From NCBI GenBank assembly GCA_035252155.1, contig DATFDL010000149.1:1-16446 (forward strand): 16,446 bases of DNA, written 5' to 3'. The stretch is from JAICLL01 sp035252155 (lineage in GTDB: Bacteria > Planctomycetota > Planctomycetia > Pirellulales > JAICIG01). The position numbers were made by a program, and so were the translations under genes. The notes under the pieces are model-generated. The model was given only the letters and a program-made list of their open reading frames with translations. It had not been told where the DNA came from and ran no database searches. This document shows, piece after piece, positions 1 to 8,670 of this stretch. Numbering within the stretch: the stretch's first letter is position 1; each line of letters begins with the position of its first letter.

Positions 1-2
1 CC

Positions 3-254
3 GGCCTGTGGCCCGACGCTGCCTTGGTCTGGCTGCAGGCGGCGGTTTTGGGCGGGTTGCTGGCGATGACGGCGGTGGCGCTGGAGCGCGCCGCCCGGCC
101 GCGACGACCGGCGGCGCCGTACCGTGGTGCATCGAGTTCGATCATCCGTCCCGCCTCGACGTACACGCAACCGCGCGCGCCGGCCGTTGCCGCGCCGCTG
201 TCGACTGAAACGGCGGTGGTGGTCGAGTCGCACGTGCCGGAAGCCGCACCATGA
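3..254 (+). CDS. C-terminal end of a membrane protein, 5' end outside window
   Basis: This is an open frame entering from the left edge and ending at TGA 252-254, about 83 residues visible. Its first part holds a hydrophobic stretch (ALVWLQAAVLGGLLAMTAVAL, nt ~21-83) that reads as a transmembrane helix. It is followed by an Arg/Pro/Ala-rich, low-complexity cytoplasmic or periplasmic tail ending in PEAAP. The stop overlaps the ATG of the next gene in an ATGA arrangement, which suggests translational coupling and a shared operon with the giant protein that follows. No family is recognisable from so short a fragment. The real start lies upstream of the window; a TTG at nt 24 would open a short ORF, but the frame stays open to the left edge, so a fragment is more likely. 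Confidence 0.6.
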   Translation, partial: GLWPDAALVWLQAAVLGGLLAMTAVALERAARPRRPAAPYRGASSSIIRPASTYTQPRAPAVAAPLSTETAVVVESHVPEAAP

Positions 255-3200
255 AGTCAAAATGCAAAATGAAAAAGCCAAAATGCAAAATGCGCAGGCG
301 CGGCTGCCAACCCTGGTTTGTCGGATTTGCATTTTGCATTTTGCATTTTAACTTGTTCCTCCTTGTGGCATTTACCGCCGGCGCGGAGCCAGCAAGTCAG
401 GCCCCGCTGGAATATCGCCGTTACTTCGTGCCGGCAGACCGCCCCCAGATTTGGCCGAAGCGCAACGTTCCCTATCTGCCGGTCGATCGCGACGAATTCG
501 AGCGACTCGTCGAGGCGGCCAATTCGGCGCCGATGGGAAAGCACGTGGCGGGGGCGGCGCGCATTGCCAAGGCCGTCTACGAAGCCGCGCTCGACGACCG
601 CGACCGACTCGACGGTGAAGCCCGGTTCGAGATCTCCGCGGCTCAGGACGGACCCACGCTGATGCCGATCGAGCCGTTTGGCTTCGTGCTCGAAAGGGCC
701 GCCTGGAGGGGCGAGCCGGGCAACCCCGCGGTGGTCGGCGTCGATGCCGACGGACGGTTTTCGGTGCTCGTCGAACGCTCAGGCACGCTGGTAGTCGAGT
801 GGTCGCTTGTGGGCCGTCGCGAAACCGGAGGATCGCTCGTTTTTCCGATGGAGCTGCCGCGTGCGCCCGTAGCCCGGATGCAACTCGACCTGCCGCCGGG
901 AATGTTCCCGACATTTGCGGCGGGCGTGTTGGCAAGCGACACGCCGATCGGTGATAGGCATCGCTGGAGTTTTGAACTAGGAGGCCGTTCTGAGGCATCG
1001 TTGGTGCTCGCGCCCGACGAGGCGAAAAGCCGTCATCGCCGGCTCACGCTGCTGCAGGAACACCTCAACTATCGCTTTACTCCCGGTGGACTGGAAGTAG
1101 CGGCCCAGCTCCGCCTCGACATTCACCATGAGCCGCTTCGCCGTCTCGAATTGGATCTCGATGCCGGACTGCGTCTGGCCGCGGCGCAGCAAGGTGGCAC
1201 GCAACTGGCATGGCGCGTTTCCAAGGGGCAGCACGCGGGATCGAGCCGCGCCGTGGTGGAGTTTGCCGAACCGCTGCTAGGTCCGGGACGCACGGTGACC
1301 GTCACGGCGCTGGCGCCCATGGTCTTGGAACAGAACTGGACCCTGCCGCGCATTCGCGTGCAAGGCGTTTTCTGGCAAGAGGGCACCGCCAGTCTGGTCG
1401 TGCCCACACCGCTTTCGCTCGATCAGTTGTTGCCGGTGCGTTGCCGGCAATTGAAATCGGGTCCGCTGGCTTCAGCGCGGCCTAGTGACACCTTTGATTT
1501 GCAGTTCTTTTCGTCCGACGCCTCGGCGACCGTGCGATTCTCCTGGCGTAAGCCGATGGCGACCCTGGCGGCGGCGACCAGCATCGAGCTTTCCGGCGAA
1601 TCATGGCAAGCCAATTATATGGGCCGATTCGAACTCGACGAGGGCGAGGCCTTCGTGCTGTCGGCCGATGTCGCCGATGGCTGGCTGGTCGACACGGTGG
1701 TTTCCATTCCGCCCGGAGCAGTTTCGACATGGAACGTCGAAGACGCCGGCGGCGACCGGTCGCTGGTGGTGCAATTGTCCGAACCGCTCGCGCCGAATCG
1801 GCCGTTGGAGCTGCGCGTCGAAGGGCGGCGCGCCCCGGCCGACCAAGAGCTCGCCGAGAAGACGCTGCAAATGGTCGAGTTTCGAGACGTCAACGTCGCC
1901 GAACACTTGCTCGCCTTGGCGCCGGCCGGGCATTACCAACTTCGTTTCACCGGTGCCGAGCCACCACGGTTGTTGCGACGTGAACAGTTGACGCCTGCGC
2001 AACGGAAGCTCATCGAGAATTCGCCCCTCGATGCCTGGATCGATCTGAATTCCGCGCAGCCCGGCTGGGCGGCAGAGCTGCGGCCGCAACCGCCGCGATA
2101 CACTGCAGAACTCTTCGTCGACGCGCTATTGACGGAAGGAAAATTGAGGGAAAATTACCTGATTCGTTGCAAGCCGGAGGGTGCCCGGCTCGATCGCGTG
2201 TTGGTCCATTTCGCTCAATCGCGACCCACGCCGCCGCGCTGGACGGCCGACGCCAGCCTCGGGCCGCTCACGGCCGAGAAGATTGCATCGGATTCGGCGA
2301 CCAGCGAGGCGGCTCCGGACCTCGTGGGCGGCAGGGTGCTACCCGAAGCGGAAGACGGCGAACATGGCCCGGTAGCCCCGGCCCTCGTGGCCGGCTCGCA
2401 GACTACTGAGTTGGAACCGCCCGGCACAAGGCCGGAAGCTACCAAGGCCGGCACGAGGCCGGAAGCTACTGGCGAAACGTGGGAAGTGCGTCTGGCACGC
2501 CCCAGTGAGAAGCCGTTCGAACTGCACGCCAGCCGCGAGACTGTTTGGGAGGACCAAACGTCGCTCTGCCTGGCCGCACTCGAAGGCGCCACGAGCCAGC
2601 AAGGAATGCTACGGATCCATGACGACGACTCGCTGCCCGAACTCGCGATTGCTGATCGCCTCAATCCTCTGCCAGTCGAATCGGCCGCGCCCGAAGAGAT
2701 CTCTGGCAAGGAGCCGGACCTGCTCCGGGCTGCCTATCGCTACGATCCATTGACTGAATTGGGGCTGCCGCCACCCGCAGCCTTAGTGCACCGTTCGCCC
2801 CGGCCTTCGCCCTGTGCGGTGGTGTGGAAGCTGCAACTTCACTCTCAATACTCATCATCGGGTCGTACGTCGCACACGGCGGCACTGCAGATTCAGAACA
2901 AGGGACAAAAGCATTGTCAGTTTCGACTGCCCAGCGACACCGAGTTAATAGCGGTGCGCATCGACAGCGGCGAGATTCGGCCCGAGTCCTCCGGTGACGG
3001 ACTCCAGGTGGCATTGCCGAGCAGTGGCGAGCTTTGCATGCTCTCGATCGAATTTGCTTCGAGCGGTCGGCCGCTTGCCTTGGTCGGCCGTTGCCAAGCG
3101 GTGTGGCCCGAAATCGATCTGCCAGTGATGTCGCGCGCCTGGACCGTCAGTGTGCCGCCGGCCTATCACGTATGGAACGAAACCGAGGCGCCCGCGGAAT

Positions 3201-6200
3201 ATGACTTGCGGGGGCGGTTGTTTGGCCCGCTGGGCCGTGCGGTGGGCGAGCGGCCTTTCGATCCGCGGCAAATTGAAGACTGGCGAAAGCTGGCTCACAT
3301 GTCGCTCGACAGTTCAGGCGACGCGGCTTCTGTGAACGATGCCCGGTCGCTGCGTTCGGGCATCGAACAGGCCGGTTGGAACGATTGCCGCATCGAATCG
3401 GATTTGGGATCCACCGCGACGGCTTGGTTCGCACATCGGGGGGCGATCGATGCCGCTCGATGGGCGATCATGGCAATCGTCGCAGGCATTGGGCTGAGTG
3501 TTCGCCACCGCCGTCCCGCGGCGTTGATCGGATTGGGCGGCATTGCGGCCGCCGCCGCGATCTGGTTGCCCGTCGCCTTGGCGCCCATCGCGTCGGGGGC
3601 GTGGTTGGGAGTGTTGATTTGTGTTATCGGCTGGCTCTGCCGACCGCTTCGCGAAGCGAAGGCAGTGGGCGAGCAATCCGCCGCCGATCGCTCGTCAACG
3701 TCAAGCGTGCAGTCGGCCGCCGTGGTCGCGGGGCTGATGCTGCTCACCTTGGCTCCCGGCCTGACGAGGGCTGCCGACGACAACCAGACTGCCTCGCCGC
3801 GCATCGACGCCGCCGCCGACGAGTCGGCCGAAGACGCAATCCACCGCGTTCTCATTCCGGTCGATGCCGGCGGTAAGCCGGGCACGCGCTACCAGGTGCC
3901 CACCGAATTTCTGCAAGCGTTGCGACGACGAGCGGGGGCAGTCGGCGAGCAGCCCCGCGGCTGGCTGCTCTCGGCGGCGCGCTACCGCTGTACGGTGGAA
4001 CGCGATGAAAACGAATCTCGGCTCGACCTCAGTGAATTGTCCGTTGAGTACGAGCTGCGCGTTTTTGAAGACGGGACGCAAGTTCGCATCCCGCTGGTGC
4101 GCGAAGAATCGCCCCTTGTAGCCGATTCGGCCACGCTCGATCGTCAACCCATCGAACTGGTCTGGGACGACAAGGGGCGGGCGCTTGTGTGCGACATCGA
4201 AGAAGCCGGCGAGTATGTGTTGCAATTCCGTATGCTTCCCGAAACCACCGACCGGGCGGAGACCACTGGTCTCGAGCTGACGGTTCCGCGCGTGCCATCA
4301 GCGCGGCTAGAGGTCACGGCGCCGCCCGAGGCGATGCCCATTCAAGCCACCGGTGCGCGCGGGGCCACCACGGTCGCCGGCGACGGGCGGCAGGTTTCGG
4401 TGGAGTTGGGCCCGATCGACCAACTCGCGGTGCGCTGGCTGCAAAAAAATTTGGCGGCGGATCCGGTGGCGGAGGTCGAGGAACTGCTTTGGCTCAAGAT
4501 TCAGCCCGGCTCGGTGGTGCTCGACGTACGCCTGAACTACAAGCTCGATAGCGGCGTGCTGCGGCGCGTCGAGTTGGCCGCCGACCCTCGGCTTTGGCGC
4601 ATCCCAGGCAGCGAGGGTGATACGCCCGCTTTCAGCGAAGTGGTCTTACCGTCCGATCCCTTGGCCGCCAGCGGCCCCCAAATCGTCCAGCTTGATCTCG
4701 AGACGCCTGTGAGCGATCAGCTTTCGCTGAATCTGTCGTGGTTGCTGACCGGCAGCTCCGGCGTCGGCAATTTGCGGCTGCCGTCGTTTCAGGTTGTGGG
4801 CGCTCGGCCGACCAAACGGTGGTTGGCGGTGACGGTCGATTCAGGGTTGGAGTACGACATTCACAACGACGAGCGACTTGAAGGACTGCCGCCGGCCGAT
4901 TTCGCGGCGGCTTGGGGCGGCCCCGATACGGCGTCGCTCCGCGACGCCCTGGCCTATCGGCTCACCGAGGCGGAGACAGGTTGGAGCCTGGCCACCCGCA
5001 CTCGTCAGCCGAGGACCACGGCGAAGGAAAATCTTGTGCTGAGCTTTGACCGAGCCCGTGCGCGGATCGAATATGACGCCCAATTGCGAACCACCGCCGG
5101 CTTTGTATTCGAGCACCGACTGCTCGTGCCCCCGGAGTTGCGAATCGATCAGATTTCGCTCGAGGAAGATGGCGCCGAACGCGTAGCCCGCTGGGCGCGC
5201 GGCGATTCGGGAGTTGTCACCGTCTTTCTCAATCGCCGCGTGACCGGCCCCCAGCAGATGCTGCTTCGCGGCCGGCTGCCGTTGCTTGCCGATGGAAAGA
5301 TGCCGCTGCCTATTATAAGTGTCGACCCCGGTGGTTCCGAAATAACAAACGAACGTGCCGAAGTTCTGGCGCGCACCGTTCGCATCTATCGCCAGCCGTC
5401 GGTAGCCGTGGCGCTCAGTGGAGTGCGTGGCTTGGAGGAAGCGAACGAACCGCGCGCCGAAACATCCGGTCATCTGGGAAGGCTGGCGGCGGCCTTCAAT
5501 GCAACAGGCGACTTGTCCGCGACGCTGACTGTGGCGCCGAATGAACCGCGAATTCATTCGGCCGCGCAGCTTACGTCGCTGAAATATCTTGAGCAATCGT
5601 GGAGCGCCCGCAGCGAGGTCCGATTCGCTGTCGACGACGGGGTGCTCGACGCCCTTCGCTTTGACGTGCCCGCAAACTGGGGCGGCCCGTTCGAGGTCAC
5701 CCCGGAGGCGACGGTCGAAGTGTTCGATCATCCGGACAGCGATCGCAAACAGCTCTTGGTACGGCCGTGGGCGCCGCTGCACGGGCGCACCGCGATCGCG
5801 ATTGCGGCGCCACTGAAAACGAAGCCGGGCGAACCCGTCGCGGCGCCCGACGTAGTACCGCTCAACCTACCCGAGGCCGACCGGTATCTGGCCTTGCCGC
5901 TGCACGTCGGCGCCGAGGCGGTCGCGTGGGACACCTCGCGCCTGGTCTCGGCGCCATTGCCCGAAACGCTCGCCGACCATCAACCGAATGCCGTTTCTCG
6001 CTCCGTGTCGGAAAACTTCGCCCTTTATCGGGCGGTGGGCGACGACCCACAGGCGGTGCTGAATTCGGCCCACCGTTCGATCGACGCGGCGCGCGTCCGG
6101 CTGGCGGACATCGGCCTGAGTTTTGAGGCCGGCGTTTGGCGCGCGGTGGGGGCGTTCGATGTCGAGCCAGGGGGAATGGCGAGCTGCCCGTTGCGATTGC

Positions 6201-7105
6201 CTGCCGGTTGGCAACTGCTCGAAGTCTGGGTCGAAGGCATAGCGACGACGCCGCGGGGCGTCTCCGAGGGCGAATGGCGAGTGCCGCTGCACTCGATCCA
6301 CTTGCCCCAGCGTGTTGAAGTGATAGCGTCCGGCTCGTCCGAGCGCGGGCAGCAGCAAGGGCCGTTCATGAGTTTGGGCGCGTTGCCGGTGCAAGACACA
6401 TTGTTGACCGTTTTTTGTCCTCCCGGCCAAACGCTACGTGGCGAGCCGGACGAGACCGAGGTATACGATCCGGCCGCTTGCGCTCGATTGCGCGCGGTCG
6501 CGCTGGCGGGCCTGATCGATCTGCCGGCCGAGGTTATCGCCACGACGCCGGCCGATGAACTGGCCGCGTGGTTTCGCCCTTGGGCACGACGGCTGATCGA
6601 AAGCGGTCAGTCGCAGGGCGGACCTGGTTCTGCCGTCGCCACGCCGGGCGGGGCGGCGATGCTCGACGACGAGTGGCTCGCTATGGCGCGACGGCTGCAC
6701 CTCGAGCCTATCCTCAAATCGCTGGCCACGGCGCCTCTTGGCACGAGTCAACCGTTGCAGCTCTTTCAAGCGGCGCGTTTCAACCAGCAAACGATTCATT
6801 ACCACTTGCGCGGGGCAGCGCCGCCGGCGGCCTGGCGCTGGCAAGCAACGGCCGATTGGCCGCTTCGCACTGAGTATACCATGCTCATCGCGGCGGTTAG
6901 CCTGGTCGCAGTCGCCGCCATGCGCCATCCGACGGTAACCGACGCCTGGCGTCGCTGGCCTCAGCTCTTACTGGCGATTGTCGGCGTCGGTTGGTGGCTC
7001 TGGTTGGCGCCTAGTGCGCTGGGCTTCGTGCTCATTGCCGTAAGTCTTTGGTCGGCTTTGCGATCAGCGTGGCGGCCCGCTTGGATCGGTCGCTCTGCCG
7101 ATTAG
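251..7105 (+). CDS. Giant exported membrane-anchored protein with two tandem ~1140-residue copies (unknown function)
   Basis: A 2284-residue protein that I do not recognise as a named family. Residues 1-20 are basic, and 21-45 form a signal peptide with likely cleavage after AFTAGA. A long beta-rich extracytoplasmic region follows, then membrane segments near 1071-1084, 1089-1105 and 1110-1130. A second signal-peptide-like helix covers 1155-1175 (ending LTRA|ADDN), followed by another extracytoplasmic region and C-terminal helices near 2211-2227, 2236-2252 and 2256-2269. The halves are homologous: YFVPADRP (58) matches VLIPVDAG (1200), RMQLDLPPG (209) matches RLEVTAPPE (1352), LLQEHLNYRF (267) aligns with LLWLKIQPGS (1412), and CQFRLP (889) matches CPLRLP (1979). 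No catalytic motif is visible, so a structural or surface role is only a guess. ATG 251 is chosen for the ATGA overlap with the upstream gene; in-frame ATGs at 269 and 290 are alternatives. The Shine-Dalgarno signal is weak. Confidence 0.9.
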   Translation: MKSKCKMKKPKCKMRRRGCQPWFVGFAFCILHFNLFLLVAFTAGAEPASQAPLEYRRYFVPADRPQIWPKRNVPYLPVDRDEFERLVEAANSAPMGKHVAGAARIAKAVYEAALDDRDRLDGEARFEISAAQDGPTLMPIEPFGFVLERAAWRGEPGNPAVVGVDADGRFSVLVERSGTLVVEWSLVGRRETGGSLVFPMELPRAPVARMQLDLPPGMFPTFAAGVLASDTPIGDRHRWSFELGGRSEASLVLAPDEAKSRHRRLTLLQEHLNYRFTPGGLEVAAQLRLDIHHEPLRRLELDLDAGLRLAAAQQGGTQLAWRVSKGQHAGSSRAVVEFAEPLLGPGRTVTVTALAPMVLEQNWTLPRIRVQGVFWQEGTASLVVPTPLSLDQLLPVRCRQLKSGPLASARPSDTFDLQFFSSDASATVRFSWRKPMATLAAATSIELSGESWQANYMGRFELDEGEAFVLSADVADGWLVDTVVSIPPGAVSTWNVEDAGGDRSLVVQLSEPLAPNRPLELRVEGRRAPADQELAEKTLQMVEFRDVNVAEHLLALAPAGHYQLRFTGAEPPRLLRREQLTPAQRKLIENSPLDAWIDLNSAQPGWAAELRPQPPRYTAELFVDALLTEGKLRENYLIRCKPEGARLDRVLVHFAQSRPTPPRWTADASLGPLTAEKIASDSATSEAAPDLVGGRVLPEAEDGEHGPVAPALVAGSQTTELEPPGTRPEATKAGTRPEATGETWEVRLARPSEKPFELHASRETVWEDQTSLCLAALEGATSQQGMLRIHDDDSLPELAIADRLNPLPVESAAPEEISGKEPDLLRAAYRYDPLTELGLPPPAALVHRSPRPSPCAVVWKLQLHSQYSSSGRTSHTAALQIQNKGQKHCQFRLPSDTELIAVRIDSGEIRPESSGDGLQVALPSSGELCMLSIEFASSGRPLALVGRCQAVWPEIDLPVMSRAWTVSVPPAYHVWNETEAPAEYDLRGRLFGPLGRAVGERPFDPRQIEDWRKLAHMSLDSSGDAASVNDARSLRSGIEQAGWNDCRIESDLGSTATAWFAHRGAIDAARWAIMAIVAGIGLSVRHRRPAALIGLGGIAAAAAIWLPVALAPIASGAWLGVLICVIGWLCRPLREAKAVGEQSAADRSSTSSVQSAAVVAGLMLLTLAPGLTRAADDNQTASPRIDAAADESAEDAIHRVLIPVDAGGKPGTRYQVPTEFLQALRRRAGAVGEQPRGWLLSAARYRCTVERDENESRLDLSELSVEYELRVFEDGTQVRIPLVREESPLVADSATLDRQPIELVWDDKGRALVCDIEEAGEYVLQFRMLPETTDRAETTGLELTVPRVPSARLEVTAPPEAMPIQATGARGATTVAGDGRQVSVELGPIDQLAVRWLQKNLAADPVAEVEELLWLKIQPGSVVLDVRLNYKLDSGVLRRVELAADPRLWRIPGSEGDTPAFSEVVLPSDPLAASGPQIVQLDLETPVSDQLSLNLSWLLTGSSGVGNLRLPSFQVVGARPTKRWLAVTVDSGLEYDIHNDERLEGLPPADFAAAWGGPDTASLRDALAYRLTEAETGWSLATRTRQPRTTAKENLVLSFDRARARIEYDAQLRTTAGFVFEHRLLVPPELRIDQISLEEDGAERVARWARGDSGVVTVFLNRRVTGPQQMLLRGRLPLLADGKMPLPIISVDPGGSEITNERAEVLARTVRIYRQPSVAVALSGVRGLEEANEPRAETSGHLGRLAAAFNATGDLSATLTVAPNEPRIHSAAQLTSLKYLEQSWSARSEVRFAVDDGVLDALRFDVPANWGGPFEVTPEATVEVFDHPDSDRKQLLVRPWAPLHGRTAIAIAAPLKTKPGEPVAAPDVVPLNLPEADRYLALPLHVGAEAVAWDTSRLVSAPLPETLADHQPNAVSRSVSENFALYRAVGDDPQAVLNSAHRSIDAARVRLADIGLSFEAGVWRAVGAFDVEPGGMASCPLRLPAGWQLLEVWVEGIATTPRGVSEGEWRVPLHSIHLPQRVEVIASGSSERGQQQGPFMSLGALPVQDTLLTVFCPPGQTLRGEPDETEVYDPAACARLRAVALAGLIDLPAEVIATTPADELAAWFRPWARRLIESGQSQGGPGSAVATPGGAAMLDDEWLAMARRLHLEPILKSLATAPLGTSQPLQLFQAARFNQQTIHYHLRGAAPPAAWRWQATADWPLRTEYTMLIAAVSLVAVAAMRHPTVTDAWRRWPQLLLAIVGVGWWLWLAPSALGFVLIAVSLWSALRSAWRPAWIGRSAD
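255..353 (+). repeat. GCATTTT-type imperfect inverted repeat inside the signal-peptide coding region
   Basis: AAAATGCAAAATG occurs twice (about 259-271 and 280-292). Its reverse complement appears as three GCATTTT-type units at 329-349. The arms are separated by about 30 bp of GC-rich sequence. The A/T-rich arms contrast sharply with the GC-rich surroundings. Translated in the frame of the giant protein they give KSKCKMKKPKCKM (residues 2-14) and FAFCILHFN (26-34), i.e. the n-region and core of its signal peptide. From memory, similar FCILHFAF-type translations are seen at the starts of planctomycete proteins; this was not checked here. Confidence 0.75.
2371..2469 (+). repeat. GC-rich repeat cluster inside the giant gene (one inverted, two direct copies)
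   Basis: GGCACAAGGCCGGAAGCTAC at 2423-2442 recurs at 2450-2469 with one mismatch (period 27 bp, nine residues; protein GTRPEAT twice). An inverted relative lies at 2371-2394, whose reverse complement contains CCACGAGGGCCGGGGCTACC. The cluster keeps the reading frame open. It sits in a region where the first half of the protein has about 50 more residues than the second half. Confidence 0.6.
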
Positions 7106-7206
7106 CGTCTCGGTTGACCATCCGATTTTCTGGTCGGTGCCGCTCATTCGGCATAAAGTCTGCACAACGGTTCGCTCAGTTTCTGCCGCGAATTTGTCTG
7201 GCAAAC

Positions 7207-7212
7207 AAGGAG
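7207..7212 (+). promoter_or_regulatory. Strong ribosome binding site of the 59-residue peptide
   Basis: AAGGAG lies seven bases before ATG 7220. It is the clearest Shine-Dalgarno match in this part of the window and is the main evidence that the very short frame after it is translated. No convincing -35/-10 pair was found in 7106-7206; a TTGACC at 7114-7119 has no -10 at the right distance. Confidence 0.65.
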
Positions 7213-7219
7213 ATTCAAA

Positions 7220-7399
7220 ATGGATCGGCACGATTTTGTGATTGAGGAACTCGAGGAGCGGATTGCTCCCAGTTCATTCAACATGGGTGCGGCTGCGCCG
7301 GCGGCAGATGGCTCGGCGGCGACGCCCATACAAACTGAACCGCACCCTTGGCATCCCCTCTGGCCGATCGATCCGTGGCCACCGACCCCAGTCCAGTAA
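7220..7399 (+). CDS. 59-residue LEERIAPS-motif peptide
   Basis: It begins MDRHDFVIEELEERIAPS and continues with an Ala/Gly/Ser-rich middle and a Pro/Trp-rich tail (PHPWHPLWPIDPWPPTPVQ). There is no signal peptide or membrane helix. The acidic N-terminal block ending in LEERIAPS resembles a motif I associate with planctomycete proteins, both at the start of large surface proteins (LEDR/LEERxAPS-like) and in free-standing small ones; its function is not known to me. Support for translation: ATG with an AAGGAG seven bases upstream, a clean stop (TAA), and no longer competing frame at this spot. It lies 114 bp after the giant protein on the same strand and ends 8 bp from the convergent monooxygenase. 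Co-transcription with the giant gene is possible because no terminator-like hairpin with a T-run is seen between them. Confidence 0.75.
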   Translation: MDRHDFVIEELEERIAPSSFNMGAAAPAADGSAATPIQTEPHPWHPLWPIDPWPPTPVQ

Positions 7400-7407
7400 T
7401 CGTCGAC

Positions 7408-8670
7408 TCACGCCGCCTCGGGATGCTCGATGCGCACCCGCCGAGGGCCAAAGGCCAACAATTTGGCGGGCACATTGCGCAACACGGGAATATGCTGCCC
7501 CACGCGCAGCAGTAGTGGTGGGCGGAATGAGGTTCCTGGCCGGAGTGCCGGAGCAGCGATCCTGCGTTGTAAATACGCCTGTACTCGCTGCACGATGCGA
7601 ATGGCCGGCTCGCGGCGCCGCTGAATTTCCGCCAGATCGTCTTCGGAGACGTTGCCGGCCGTCAACGGCAGTCGCAGCACGTTGGCCGCCTCGACCGCGT
7701 CTTGAATGGCGCAGTTGATGCCCACTCCGCCGACCGGCGACATCACGTGCGCCGCGTCGCCGATCAAGAGCAAGCCCGGCAGATGCCACCTAGCCAATCG
7801 GCTCGATTCGACCGAAAGCACCGAGACCTGCTTCCAATCGGTTAATTGATCGACGCGATCGGCCATCCAGGGCACGACGTCGGCCAGCGCGGCGCGCAAA
7901 GCCGCGATCGACGCCTCGCGCAACTCGCGAAAACTGCCTTTCAAAATCGCGAAGCCGATTTGCCAATCCTCAGCCCGATCGAGCACCGCGGCGAAATGTC
8001 CGCCCTTGACGTAAATGGCGCCGCGATCTTCCGGGTCGCCGGGCCTCCGCGGCAGTCGGAACCAGACCACGTCCATGGGCGGCGCGGTGGCCTTGGGCGT
8101 GAGGCCCGACAAGCTGCGCAGCTTTGAAAACCTGCCGTCGGCGGCCACCGTCAGAGGCGCTCGAACTTCGTGCCAGGCGTTGTCGGCGCCACGATACTGG
8201 ACGCCGCCCGCCCGGCCATTGGTGTCGGCCAGCCGCTGCACATTCGCCCCAAGCACTAGTCGAAAATTTGGAAACTTCTGAGCTTCCTCCGCCAGCAAGT
8301 TGAGCAACCGCACTTGTGGCAACATGGTGACGAACGGGAACGGCGTCTTGAGCCGGCCCAGGTCGGCAATGGTCACCGTTCGCTCGGGCGTGATGAGCTC
8401 CAGCGAACGGACCTTGCCGTGGGGCAAGGAGAGCACGCGCTGGGCCAGCCCGATCTGGTCGAGGATTTCCAGCGTCGAGGGATGAACCGTATCGCCGCGG
8501 AAGTCGCGGTCGAAGTCGTGATGGGCCTCCAGCAGCGTGACGTCGATGCGTTGCCGCGCGAGCAACAATGCCAGCACCATGCCCGCCGGCCCGCCGCCGA
8601 CGATGATGCAGCCGGTATAACAGACATCGGCAATGGCGTCGGGGGCGTCGTGGCTGGCGGAGTTCGTCAT
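7408..8670 (-). CDS. FAD-dependent monooxygenase / aromatic hydroxylase-like
   Basis: A group A flavoprotein hydroxylase of the PHBH/UbiH type, 420 residues from ATG 8670. The Rossmann FAD motif IIVGGGPAG is at 22-30, followed by the acidic strand end TLLEA. FRGDTVHPSTLEI is at 57-69, a form seen in a subgroup of these enzymes. The DG motif ADGRFSKLR begins at 177, and the second FAD motif GDAAHVMSPVGGVGIN is at 304-319. Such enzymes use NAD(P)H and O2 to hydroxylate aromatic or quinone-like substrates; the substrate here cannot be read from sequence. An in-frame TTG at 8733 would add 21 residues (MTAAPQTGQK...) with no motif, so ATG 8670 is preferred although its Shine-Dalgarno signal is weak. 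It is convergent with the LEERIAPS peptide and divergent from the next gene, so it is probably monocistronic. Confidence 0.88.
   Translation of the reverse strand: MTNSASHDAPDAIADVCYTGCIIVGGGPAGMVLALLLARQRIDVTLLEAHHDFDRDFRGDTVHPSTLEILDQIGLAQRVLSLPHGKVRSLELITPERTVTIADLGRLKTPFPFVTMLPQVRLLNLLAEEAQKFPNFRLVLGANVQRLADTNGRAGGVQYRGADNAWHEVRAPLTVAADGRFSKLRSLSGLTPKATAPPMDVVWFRLPRRPGDPEDRGAIYVKGGHFAAVLDRAEDWQIGFAILKGSFRELREASIAALRAALADVVPWMADRVDQLTDWKQVSVLSVESSRLARWHLPGLLLIGDAAHVMSPVGGVGINCAIQDAVEAANVLRLPLTAGNVSEDDLAEIQRRREPAIRIVQRVQAYLQRRIAAPALRPGTSFRPPLLLRVGQHIPVLRNVPAKLLAFGPRRVRIEHPEAA

Noticed and set aside
4841..5782. 313-codon open frame on the minus strand inside the giant gene
   Set aside because: It is antisense to continuous homologous coding sequence (second copy of the duplicated unit) and has no ribosome site or recognisable motif.
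7106..7219. Promoter for the LEERIAPS peptide from TTGACC at 7114-7119
   Set aside because: No -10-like hexamer lies 16-18 bp downstream; the nearest, CATAAA at 7152, is 32 bp away and has no -35 of its own.
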